From Rhizobium sp. BT03 (GTDB lineage: Bacteria; Pseudomonadota; Alphaproteobacteria; Rhizobiales; Rhizobiaceae): 64,000 bases of DNA. The stretch lies in contig NZ_CP125642.1 in assembly GCF_030053155.1 (NCBI RefSeq), forward strand, positions 186,001 to 250,000. Direction: 5' to 3'. Shown in pieces: positions 17,535 through 24,595 of the stretch. Below the pieces are notes generated by a model. It searched no databases. It saw nothing but the letters and a program-made list of their open reading frames with translations, and was not told the DNA's origin. Position numbers and translations under genes: made by a program. The first letter of the stretch is position 1, and each line of letters starts with the position of its first letter.

Positions 17535-18665
17535 ATGAACGACCTGATACACCCTGCACGCCAAATCCCGTTTCCCGACCTTATCGCTGGCTTGAAGCGA
17601 GCCCAAGGGCTCGGCCATGTCCATCGCCGTCAGAACGCAACCGGTACTTTGCAGCTCTACATCTATACCCCCCGGTGCGTATATGAGGGTGGTTGGGATC
17701 GGTTTTCGCTGATCGCTCGCGGTCTCATTGTGGACGAGGGCGCTGGTCGGGTCGTTGCCACGCCGTTTCCAAAGTTTTTCAATGTCGGCGAGCGGCATGG
17801 CGAAGTACCCGATCTGCCGTTTGAGGCGTTCGAAAAGCTCGATGGTAGTCTGATAATCGTGTTCAATGATGCTGGCCGTTGGCACGCAGCCACCAAAGGC
17901 GCGTTCGACTCCGAACAGGCCCTATGGGCTCAAGCACGCTTGGATGCCCACGATCTCTCCGGTCTGTCGCCGGATACGACATATCTGTTCGAGGCGGTAT
18001 ATCCGGAAAACAGAATTGTCGTGCGATATGCGGAGCCTGCCATGGTGATGTTGGCGGCCTACCACGCTTCAGGTCTTGAAGTAACCTACGACGAGGTTCG
18101 AACGACCAGCCAAGCGTTGGGATGGCGTGCGGCCGAACGCCATGAGTTCGGGAATATGGCGGACATGATGCTCCATACTGCAACGCTCCCACGCGACAAC
18201 GAGGGATTTGTCGTTAGATTCACAAATGGCTTGCGCCTCAAACTCAAAGGCTCCGAGTACCGTCGTATCCATGCGTTGATCTCACGCTGCACGCCATTGG
18301 CAATGTGGGAAGCAATGGCCGCTGGGGACGACATGGCGGCAATTCGTCGTGATTTGCCGGAAGAGTTTTGGAGCGATTTTGACAACATCGTACTCCTCCT
18401 GACGACGGCATACGCGGCGATGGAAAGGAAGGTAGCTGAACTGGCAGCATCTGTCGCCCATCTTTCCGATAAAGAGTTGGGATTGTCGCTCAATTCACTG
18501 CCTGCTGACGTGGGTCCTTACGTTTTTGGCTTGCGAAAAGCAGGTGCAATCGTAGGCAAGTCCCGAGACGCGTTGATGCGTTCCATCAGACCCACTGGCA
18601 ACGTGTTGCCAGGTTACCAGCCGTCATATGCCATGGGGCGTGTGATTGATGAGGCAACATCGTAG
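17535..18665 (+). CDS. T4 Rnl1-type RNA ligase
   Basis: This 376-aa protein has the motifs of the covalent nucleotidyltransferase family. The adenylated lysine is K101 in EKLDGSL. ARGLIVDE (residues 61-68) and PKFFNVGE precede it, TKGAF follows, motif IV is EGFVVRF and motif V is LKLK. Such ligases join 5'-phosphate to 3'-hydroxyl RNA ends using ATP. The ATG at 17535 is used because AAGGAGG at 17515-17521 serves it, though spacing is long at 13 bases. It stands next to rtcR, rsr, Y RNAs and rtcB, so it probably repairs cleaved structural RNA such as tRNA. Confidence 0.85.
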   Translation: MNDLIHPARQIPFPDLIAGLKRAQGLGHVHRRQNATGTLQLYIYTPRCVYEGGWDRFSLIARGLIVDEGAGRVVATPFPKFFNVGERHGEVPDLPFEAFEKLDGSLIIVFNDAGRWHAATKGAFDSEQALWAQARLDAHDLSGLSPDTTYLFEAVYPENRIVVRYAEPAMVMLAAYHASGLEVTYDEVRTTSQALGWRAAERHEFGNMADMMLHTATLPRDNEGFVVRFTNGLRLKLKGSEYRRIHALISRCTPLAMWEAMAAGDDMAAIRRDLPEEFWSDFDNIVLLLTTAYAAMERKVAELAASVAHLSDKELGLSLNSLPADVGPYVFGLRKAGAIVGKSRDALMRSIRPTGNVLPGYQPSYAMGRVIDEATS

Positions 18666-18944
18666 ATTTGCAGCGTACAGTAGCCCTGGCGTGAATGCAG
18701 GATTGGAGAACGCCTCGGATGAGAGGTTCCTTCGGCTGTGACATTGAAGCAATAATGCGTTAAATAGCGGCAACAAGTGGAACGTGTGCTTTGCTCCAGA
18801 AGGCGTTCGATAGGTGAACCTCACGCCCAGACTTCCTAGTCGTGAAAACATCCAATGTACTCTCCATGGAGAAACATGGAAAGCCGATCACAGATTAGCC
18901 CAGACAGGGCAACGTGGCAGTGGAACACCGGTTACCACAAGCCT
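18666..18944. other. Gap between convergent ligase and rtcR genes
   Basis: These 279 bases separate the convergent 3' ends of the RNA ligase and rtcR genes. No coding sequence or clear terminator with a T-run was recognised. Confidence 0.5.
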
Positions 18945-20552
18945 TTATCCGGCTTTCCTGATATCCTCGAATCTGAGGCCGAAGCGCGCGAGATATTTAC
19001 TCAGGCGATCGGCGTCGTTGCTGCTCCTTTTCTCCAGTCGCGACATCGCAAACAGGGCTCTGCCCGCAGCACTTGCCGTGGCGTGTTGACGGCAAGTGTG
19101 AAGAACGGCGGCAAGCTGGGCCGTGTCGAAGCGATCGAGGCGAGCGGCCGTCTCTGCACCCAGCACTTCTTCAATGATCAGATCCACCCTACCGTCGTCA
19201 CTTGAGCTGCGCCAAAACGCATTCAACCGCCGGACTTCATCATCGACGACGTCGGTCGTGATGCGCCCATGCGGCGCGAGGGTCGCCATACGCGTCACCG
19301 ACGCCGAGAGATCGCGAAAGTTGGCGCTCCAGACGGCTAGCGGGCCAGTTGCGAAAGTAAGATAGCGTTCCCGTGCTTCCTTGTTGAAAGTCACATTTTC
19401 GCCTTCTCGTTCCAGATAACGCCTGAGCTCGAAGTCGAGATTGGGCTCTATGTCCTCCTTGCGATCGCGCAGGGCCGGCAGCTGGAACGTCCAGAGGTTC
19501 AGGCGGGCATAGAGATCTTCGCGGAACCTGCCTTTGCGGACATCCTCGCCAAGATCGCGATTGGTGCCGGCAAGCAGCTGAAAGTCCGCGGAGGCCTCCC
19601 GATCAGCGCCCACGGGCAGGAACTTCTTTTCCTCGATCGCGCGCAGGCACATGGCCTGTTCGTCGAGGCCAAGTTCGCCAATCTCGTCAAGGAACAGCAC
19701 GCCTTTGTCGGCGGACTTGAGCAAGCCGGCACGCTCGCCGGCAGCGCCGGTAAACGCGCCTTTCACATGGCCGAACAGGGTGGACATGGCCTGGTCGCCG
19801 CGCAGGGTCGCGCAGTTGACCTCGATGAACGGACCGCTGAGCTTGCGCTGGCTCTTCTTCAGCTCGTAGATCCGGCGGGCGAGTTGCGACTTGCCGGCGC
19901 CGGTCGGGCCGGTCAGCAGAACGGGCGCCGTCGAGCGGATCACCACCCTCTCGATCTCGTCGATCATTCTGTTGAAGGCGGCGCTACGGGTCGAAATCCC
20001 CGACTTCAGGAAGGAGGCGGCGTCTTCGCGCTCGGAGGCGAAGCGCTTGGCGATTTCGTCATAGCGGGAGAGATCGAGGTCGATGATCCGATGCGTGCCG
20101 GCGAAATCCTGCTCCGGTTCGCGGTCGCGCGGCGGCGAGAGCTGCAGCAGCTGGCCGGGAATGATGCGGGCTTCGGTCAGCAGGAACCAGCAGATCTGTG
20201 CCACATGGGTGCCGGTGGTGATGTTGACGAGATAGTCTTCGGTGTCCGGGTCGAAGTTGTAGTTGCGGGCAAAGTCCCTGAGGTTCGTGTAGACCTCCGA
20301 AAAATCCCAGGGATCCCGGAAGTTGATGACATTGCTCCGCACCTCGGTTGCCGGCGCCACCGTTTCGATGTCGGCAACGATGCGGTGACAGAGAGCTTGC
20401 GAGTGGTTGTCGTGGATCAGCTCCAGCCGGTCGATGAATAAGCCCGGTTGCTGGCAGAGCGCGACATTGGGCCGCCAGCGGCTCCAGCGATTTTCCCATT
20501 TCCCTGCGTCGAGGGTGGTTCCCAATATGCTGATGGCGACACGGCGCTTCAT
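18945..20552 (-). CDS. rtcR: RtcR, sigma-54-dependent activator of RNA repair genes
   Basis: This 535-aa protein has an N-terminal RtcR/CARF-like sensor domain (about residues 1-180, with VNITTGTHVAQICWFLLTEA visible). An AAA+ domain follows: Walker A GPTGAGKS, sigma-54 contact loop GAFTGA, and Walker B GVLFLDEIGEL. A C-terminal helical DNA-binding segment ends the protein. In Salmonella and E. coli RtcR responds to RNA-damage products and switches on the rtc operon. Here it is divergent from rsr, and a sigma-54 promoter lies in between. CARF domains bind cyclic or 2',3'-cyclic-phosphate-ended nucleotides in known cases. Confidence 0.95.
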   Translation of the reverse strand: MKRRVAISILGTTLDAGKWENRWSRWRPNVALCQQPGLFIDRLELIHDNHSQALCHRIVADIETVAPATEVRSNVINFRDPWDFSEVYTNLRDFARNYNFDPDTEDYLVNITTGTHVAQICWFLLTEARIIPGQLLQLSPPRDREPEQDFAGTHRIIDLDLSRYDEIAKRFASEREDAASFLKSGISTRSAAFNRMIDEIERVVIRSTAPVLLTGPTGAGKSQLARRIYELKKSQRKLSGPFIEVNCATLRGDQAMSTLFGHVKGAFTGAAGERAGLLKSADKGVLFLDEIGELGLDEQAMCLRAIEEKKFLPVGADREASADFQLLAGTNRDLGEDVRKGRFREDLYARLNLWTFQLPALRDRKEDIEPNLDFELRRYLEREGENVTFNKEARERYLTFATGPLAVWSANFRDLSASVTRMATLAPHGRITTDVVDDEVRRLNAFWRSSSDDGRVDLIIEEVLGAETAARLDRFDTAQLAAVLHTCRQHATASAAGRALFAMSRLEKRSSNDADRLSKYLARFGLRFEDIRKAG

Positions 20553-20617
20553 GACTTATCCAAAATTATAAAGCTATATAGTTTGCGATAATATAATCGG
20601 GATGTGGATTTTCGCAA

Positions 20618-20635
20618 TTCATGATTGTGCATGAA
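20618..20635. promoter_or_regulatory. Candidate RtcR upstream activator site
   Basis: The inverted repeat TTCATG-N6-CATGAA is perfect and centred about 86 bases upstream of the -24 element of the rsr promoter. This is a normal distance for a bacterial enhancer-binding protein. It lies in the divergent rtcR-rsr gap. Assignment to RtcR is inference. Confidence 0.5.
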
Positions 20636-20711
20636 GGCTCTGAAAAATTTAATATTTAAAAACAAACAGATAAAGTAAAAATGCAGGCGGGAGGTGTACT
20701 TTTCTCCAAAC

Positions 20712-20727
20712 TGGCACGCGTCTTGAA
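20712..20727 (+). promoter_or_regulatory. Sigma-54 (-24/-12) promoter of the rsr-Y RNA-rtcB operon
   Basis: TGGCACGCGTCTTGAA matches the TGGCACG-N4-TTGCW consensus except for A in place of C at the -12 GC. The G pair and the -12 G are 12 bases apart. Transcription would start near 20739, with the rsr ATG at 20763. RtcR, which carries the GAFTGA sigma-54 contact loop, is encoded divergently next to it. Confidence 0.75.
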
Positions 20728-20762
20728 AGGTATCTGGCACGAACCACACAAGAGGGGCTGTC

Positions 20763-22319
20763 ATGGTCAACAAGGCGATCTTCAAAACCTACCTCGGAAA
20801 ACTGCTTCCGGGAACGGACACAAAAAATCATGAAGCGGCCCCTGCCTACCGGCTGACGCCGCGCGAGGCGCTGGCGCAATATGCTGTGACCGGCACGTTC
20901 AACGGCACCTTCTATGCTGATGGAGCTGAGCAGCTTGACGCGATAAAGACGCTTGCCCTTCAGGTCGAGCCGGAATTTCTCGCCAAAGTGGCTGTTTACG
21001 CCGCTGAGAAGGGTCACATGAAGGACATGCCGGTGACGTTGCTCGCCATGCTATCCAGCCTTCAGAGCGATGCCTTCGCCCGTGCATTTCCGCGGGTGGT
21101 GAAGAGCGGCAAGATGCTGCGCGGCTTCGTGCAGGTCATGCGCTCTGGCGCCGCGGGTCGCAAGTCGCTCGGCACACGCCCGAAAAAGGTGGTGCAGGCG
21201 TGGCTCGAACGGGCCAGCACCGAGCAGATCCTGCGTGCGATGGTCGGAAACGATCCTTCGCTCGCCGACGTCATCCGCATGGTGCATCCGAAGCCGGCTA
21301 CGGAGGAGCGCAAGGCGCTTTATGCCTGGGCGATCGGCAAGCCGCACGACTACGCGGCACTGCCGGAACTCGTCAAGGCATTGGAAGCGTTCCGGCGCGA
21401 CCAGACGGTGCCAGTGCCTGATGTGCCGTTCCAGATGCTGACCTCGCTGCCGTTGACACGGGAGCATTGGGTCGAGATCGCCCGCAAGGGCGGCTGGCAG
21501 ATGGTGCGGCAGAACCTCAACACCTTTGCACGCAACCGCGTGTTCGAGGTCGAGGGTTTTGCCGAGGCGCTGGCGGCGCGGCTTGCCGATCCGGAGGAAA
21601 TCCGCAAGGCAAAGGTCTTCCCCTATCAGTTGATGATGGCGTGGAAGATGGTCGATGGCCAGGTTCCGGATGTCGTGCGGGATGCGCTTCAGGACGCGAT
21701 GGATATCGCCATCGCCAATGTGCCCTCCCTGATGGGCAATGTGGTGCTCTGCCCCGACGTGTCGGGTTCCATGGGCTCGCCCGTGACCGGTTACCGGAAG
21801 GGCGCGACGTCCTCGGTCCGTTGCATCGATGTCGCCGGTCTGATGACCGCGGCGTTCCTGCAGCGCAACCCGAAGGCGCGGGTGCTGCCGTTCGAGAATG
21901 ACGTGGTGCGCGTCAGCCTCAACAAGCGGGATTCGGTGATGACCAATGCCGGTAAGCTGGCGAAAATCGGTGGCGGCGGAACCAATTGCTCCGCACCGCT
22001 GAAGATGCTGGCAAACGAGAGGGCCAAGGTCGATCTCGTGGTGTTCATCTCGGACAATGAGTCCTGGGTGGATGCGCGTGGCAGCGGCCAGCCGACGGCG
22101 GTGATGACGGAATGGGCCAGGATCAAGCGGGCCAACCCGGCTGCAAAGCTGGTCTGCCTCGACATCCAGCCCCACGCCACGACGCAGGCGCCGACGCGGG
22201 ACGACGTGCTCAACATCGGTGGCTTCTCGGATGCCGTCTACGGGGTGATCACGGCTTTCGCGGCCAACAGCAAAGGAGCGGATGGCTGGGTGAAAGCCAT
22301 CGAGGCAATCGAGCTCTGA
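20763..22319 (+). CDS. rsr: TROVE-domain Ro60-like RNA-binding protein (Rsr)
   Basis: This 518-aa protein has the Ro60 layout. Residues 1-330 are the HEAT-like TROVE ring that binds Y RNA and damaged RNA ends. The remainder is a von Willebrand A domain with an intact MIDAS metal site (CPDVSGSMGS). The start has a GAGGGG ribosome site. The gene is the first of a sigma-54-driven operon followed by five Y RNAs and rtcB, as in bacterial rsr-rtc loci. Rsr-Y RNA complexes are known to guide structured RNA to nucleases or to store it during stress. Confidence 0.94.
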   Translation: MVNKAIFKTYLGKLLPGTDTKNHEAAPAYRLTPREALAQYAVTGTFNGTFYADGAEQLDAIKTLALQVEPEFLAKVAVYAAEKGHMKDMPVTLLAMLSSLQSDAFARAFPRVVKSGKMLRGFVQVMRSGAAGRKSLGTRPKKVVQAWLERASTEQILRAMVGNDPSLADVIRMVHPKPATEERKALYAWAIGKPHDYAALPELVKALEAFRRDQTVPVPDVPFQMLTSLPLTREHWVEIARKGGWQMVRQNLNTFARNRVFEVEGFAEALAARLADPEEIRKAKVFPYQLMMAWKMVDGQVPDVVRDALQDAMDIAIANVPSLMGNVVLCPDVSGSMGSPVTGYRKGATSSVRCIDVAGLMTAAFLQRNPKARVLPFENDVVRVSLNKRDSVMTNAGKLAKIGGGGTNCSAPLKMLANERAKVDLVVFISDNESWVDARGSGQPTAVMTEWARIKRANPAAKLVCLDIQPHATTQAPTRDDVLNIGGFSDAVYGVITAFAANSKGADGWVKAIEAIEL

Positions 22320-22342
22320 CGGGCTCACAGAAGCAATATTCT

Positions 22343-22363
22343 CGCGCCGCCGTGAACGGCGCG
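22343..22363 (+). other. Hairpin in the spacer between rsr and the first Y RNA
   Basis: CGCGCCG (22343-22349) pairs perfectly with CGGCGCG (22357-22363) around a 7-base loop. It ends 5 bases before the first Y RNA stem. It may protect the rsr mRNA 3' end or mark a processing site. Confidence 0.5.
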
Positions 22364-22368
22364 GGGAG

Positions 22369-22503
22369 CCGTGACGAATGCCGGATGAAACTACAGATCG
22401 TTAATCTCCTGGTCGCGGGTTCGAATCCCGTCGGGTCCTCCAGTTTATGGACCCGTAGCTCAGCGGATAGAGCAGGATGTTTCACCACACCTTGTCGTCA
22501 CGG
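22369..22503 (+). ncRNA. Y RNA 1 with permuted tRNA-like module
   Basis: The ends CCGTGACGA (22369-22377) and TCGTCACGG (22495-22503) pair over 9 bases and include the Ro-binding signature GACGAATG. An inner stem TGAAAC/GTTTCA (22386-22391 with 22479-22484) follows. Inside is a T-arm with TTCGAAT loop (22415-22431). Then comes an acceptor-like stem CGGGTCC (22432-22438) pairing perfectly with GGACCCG (22449-22455) around a loop containing TCCA. A D-arm GCTC-N8-GAGC closes the module (22458-22473). Ends are inferred from pairing. The RNA would be processed from the rsr-rtcB transcript. Confidence 0.8.
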
Positions 22504-22516
22504 ACGTATGGAATGA

Positions 22517-22628
22517 CATGGCGAATGCATGGGTAACTACATCTGTGTCGCGAGTTCGAACCTCGCCAGGGCCTGGTCCTGTAGCTCAGTTGGTAGAGCA
22601 AGCTGTTTCCCGGACACTTGTCGCCATG
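22517..22628 (+). ncRNA. Y RNA 2 with permuted tRNA-like module
   Basis: Terminal strands CATGGCGA (22517-22524) and TCGCCATG (22621-22628) pair perfectly and include the signature GGCGAATG. The inner stem is GGGTAAC with GTTTCCC, one mismatch. The T-arm GCGAG-TTCGAAC-CTCGC (22550-22566) is perfect. CAGGGCC (22567-22573) pairs with GGTCCTG (22575-22581) with one G-U. The D-arm GCTC-N8-GAGC is at 22584-22599. Only one base separates the acceptor-like strands, so the top of that stem must open. It starts 13 bases after Y RNA 1. Confidence 0.8.
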
Positions 22629-22636
22629 ACGAAGAT

Positions 22637-22767
22637 TGCAGTGGCGAATGCCGGACGGAACTACAGCCTCCAAAGTTGGATGGTCTGGCAGGTTCGACTC
22701 CTCCTGGGCATACGCTCTCTGGCACGAGCGGGGCCATCCGGTTTCGTCCACCCTCGTCGCCGCTGCA
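22637..22767 (+). ncRNA. Y RNA 3 with T- and D-arms but no acceptor stem
   Basis: The strands TGCAGTGGCGA (22637-22647) and TCGCCGCTGCA (22757-22767) pair over 11 bases with one G-U and contain GGCGAATG. The inner stem GGACGGAAC/GTTTCGTCC has nine pairs with one G-U. A T-arm with TTCGACT loop (22688-22704) has one mismatch. A D-arm-like hairpin GCTC-N8-GAGC lies at 22714-22729. Only nine bases join these arms, so the acceptor-like stem of the first two copies is missing. Confidence 0.75.
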
Positions 22768-22803
22768 TGGCATGCACTACCCGTTTCACGGGGACGGAAT
22801 AAA

Positions 22804-22940
22804 CTCGGCGAATGCCGGCAGAACTACAGGTAGAGCGGCCCATCGGATTTCCGGCGGGCAGGTCGGGTGTTCAAATCATCCCGTGTTTCCGAAAGGAGCG
22901 CGTAGCTCAGTAAATTGTCCTGCCCAATCTCGTCGTCGGG
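22804..22940 (+). ncRNA. Y RNA 4 with tetraloop-capped acceptor stem
   Basis: CTCGGCGA (22804-22811) pairs with TCGTCGGG (22933-22940) using two G-U pairs and includes GGCGAATG. The inner stem is GGCAGAAC with GTCCTGCC, 7 of 8 paired. The T-arm GGGTG-TTCAAAT-CATCC is at 22865-22881. The acceptor-like stem that follows is capped by a GAAA tetraloop (22891-22894). The 3' side of the D-arm is degenerate: GCTC is present but GAGC is missing. A CCCGT/ACGGG hairpin (22780-22792) lies in the 36-base spacer before it. Confidence 0.75.
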
Positions 22941-22952
22941 ATGATGAAGAAA

Positions 22953-23051
22953 GCCTGGGCGAATGCCGCCGGTGGCTACAGGGGCCGCATCGCGCCACGA
23001 TCGTGGAATGCGTGCGGCGAGATAGATCTCCGCAATGCTCGTCGCCCAGGC
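22953..23051 (+). ncRNA. Y RNA 5 lacking recognisable tRNA mimicry
   Basis: GCCTGGGCGA (22953-22962) and TCGCCCAGGC (23042-23051) form a perfect 10-base terminal stem with the GGCGAATG signature. The interior has GTGGC/GCCAC and GCGG/CCGC hairpins but no TTCGA T-loop and no GCTC/GAGC D-arm. At about 99 nt it is the shortest copy. It may be a Y RNA with a different effector part or a decaying copy. rtcB starts 51 bases later. Confidence 0.65.
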
Positions 23052-23102
23052 GGTGTGAAGAGACGCAACGGAACAAGAAGGACTGCGGACGCAGAAAAGA
23101 CA

Positions 23103-24521
23103 ATGATAGCGGTAATGAGCGGACAGGATTTGATCGATGCCGGCTTGAGCCAGGGGAAGTGGTTTCGCCCGGCTCTCGACGCGGCCAACGCGGTTTTGCG
23201 CAAGGGCGGCTCGCTGACCGATGCGCTGGAGGCGGCAAGGGCCTTCCAGCCCGGGCCGACGCTTGCCTTGAGGACTGACAACGATATCGAGATCTATTCC
23301 AACATCCGCGCCGAGAATGCCTTTGAGCAAGACAATGTCGAGAAGGTCAATGCGACGATGCGGGCGCTGGTGCGGACACCGGTCGTCCGGGCCGCGGCGA
23401 TCATGCCGGACGCTTGCCCGGCCGGTCCGGTCGGAACGATCCCGGTCGGCGGCGTAGTGGCGTCCGAAGCGATCCATCCGGGCATGCATTCGGCCGATAT
23501 CTGCTGCTCCATGGCGATCTCCATCTTTCCTGGCGTGGATCCGAAGTCGCTTCTCGACGCTGTGCATGCGGTGACGCATTTCGGTCCCGGCGGCCGGCCG
23601 CGCGGCGCGCAGCTCAAGCCTTCCGAGGCGACGCTTTCAGCCTTCCAGCAGAATCCTTATCTGCGCGATGGGGCGCTGAGCGCCGGCATCGAGCATTTCG
23701 CCACCCAGGGCGACGGCAATCATTTCGCCTATGTCGGGACGATGAAGTCGAGCGGGGAAACCGCGCTTGTGACCCACCACGGATCGCGAGCACCGGGGGC
23801 GCGGCTCTACGACAAGGGCATGAAGGTCGCCAACCAGTTTCGGGAACAGATCTCGCCTGAGACGCATAGGGAGAATGCTTGGATTCCGGCGGATACCGAG
23901 GAAGGCGATGCCTACTGGTCGGCGCTGCAGACGATCCGCCAGTGGACGAAGGAGAACCACTATGTGCTTCACGACATGGCGGCGGAAAAGCTCTCGGCCA
24001 AGGTCGCGGACCGCTTCTGGAACGAGCATAATTTCGTCTTCCGGAAGTCGGACGGGCTGTTCTACCACGGAAAGGGTGCCACCCCTGCCTTCGACAACTG
24101 GGCGCATGACGCGACCGATCTGACCATCATTCCGCTCAATATGGCGGAACCGATCCTGATCGTTCGCGGCTCGAACGCGGCCCATGGCCTCGGCTTCTCG
24201 CCGCATGGCGCCGGCCGCAACTTTTCGCGCAGCGCGCATATGAGGCAGTTGTCTGCGGAACATGGAGCGGATTCGCGGGGGCTCAGCCCGAACAACATCG
24301 CGGCTATTCTGGAGAAAGAAACAAGCGGTCTGGACGCGCGGTTCTTCTCCGGTTTCGCCGATGTGTCGGAACTGCCGAGCGCCTACAAGAGCGCTGCGAA
24401 CGTGCGGGGGCAGATCGAGCACTACGGCTTGGCCGAAGTGGTCGACGAGGTGATCCCCTACGGGAGCATCATGGCCGGCGACTGGCAGCAGAATGCACCC
24501 TGGCGTAAAAAGCGCCGGTAA
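23103..24521 (+). CDS. rtcB: RtcB-type RNA ligase
   Basis: This 472-aa protein has the RtcB metal- and GTP-site motifs. HPGMHSADICCSM supplies the conserved Asp-x-x-Cys metal ligands, and QGDGNHF, HHGSR and PHGAGRNFSRS (carrying the histidine that RtcB guanylates) follow. RtcB joins 2',3'-cyclic phosphate or 3'-phosphate ends to 5'-hydroxyl ends, the products of most toxin RNases. The start MIAVMSGQ fits the start of the fold. An upstream in-frame ATG at 22941 would run through Y RNA 5. It is last in the sigma-54 operon, and no rtcA cyclase follows. Confidence 0.93.
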   Translation: MIAVMSGQDLIDAGLSQGKWFRPALDAANAVLRKGGSLTDALEAARAFQPGPTLALRTDNDIEIYSNIRAENAFEQDNVEKVNATMRALVRTPVVRAAAIMPDACPAGPVGTIPVGGVVASEAIHPGMHSADICCSMAISIFPGVDPKSLLDAVHAVTHFGPGGRPRGAQLKPSEATLSAFQQNPYLRDGALSAGIEHFATQGDGNHFAYVGTMKSSGETALVTHHGSRAPGARLYDKGMKVANQFREQISPETHRENAWIPADTEEGDAYWSALQTIRQWTKENHYVLHDMAAEKLSAKVADRFWNEHNFVFRKSDGLFYHGKGATPAFDNWAHDATDLTIIPLNMAEPILIVRGSNAAHGLGFSPHGAGRNFSRSAHMRQLSAEHGADSRGLSPNNIAAILEKETSGLDARFFSGFADVSELPSAYKSAANVRGQIEHYGLAEVVDEVIPYGSIMAGDWQQNAPWRKKRR

Positions 24522-24527
24522 ACACCG

Positions 24528-24558
24528 GGGAAGGCAACCAGGCTTGCCCTCCCTTCCC
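24528..24558. terminator. Hairpin between convergent rtcB and tadA genes
   Basis: GGCAA (24533-24537) pairs with TTGCC (24544-24548), and GGGAA (24528-24532) can pair with TTCCC (24554-24558) across an internal bulge. There is no T-run. It lies between two convergent genes and may end both transcripts. Confidence 0.35.
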
Positions 24559-24595
24559 TCAAAGGCACCAGATTCCCAGTGTCTGCCAATAGGCT

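Noticed and set aside
20736..20752. Second sigma-54 promoter at TGGCACGAACC before rsr
   Set aside because: The -12 half has no GC or TTG at the right distance.
22449..22573. A normal tRNA gene with GGACCCG acceptor, D-arm and T-arm
   Set aside because: The anticodon region is replaced by about 75 bases with the Ro-binding signature. The 3' acceptor CAGGGCC pairs poorly with GGACCCG, and both strands pair better with the neighbouring units.
22941..23102. N-terminal extension of RtcB from the ATG at 22941
   Set aside because: This stretch is Y RNA 5 and its flank. The RtcB fold starts at the ATG at 23103.
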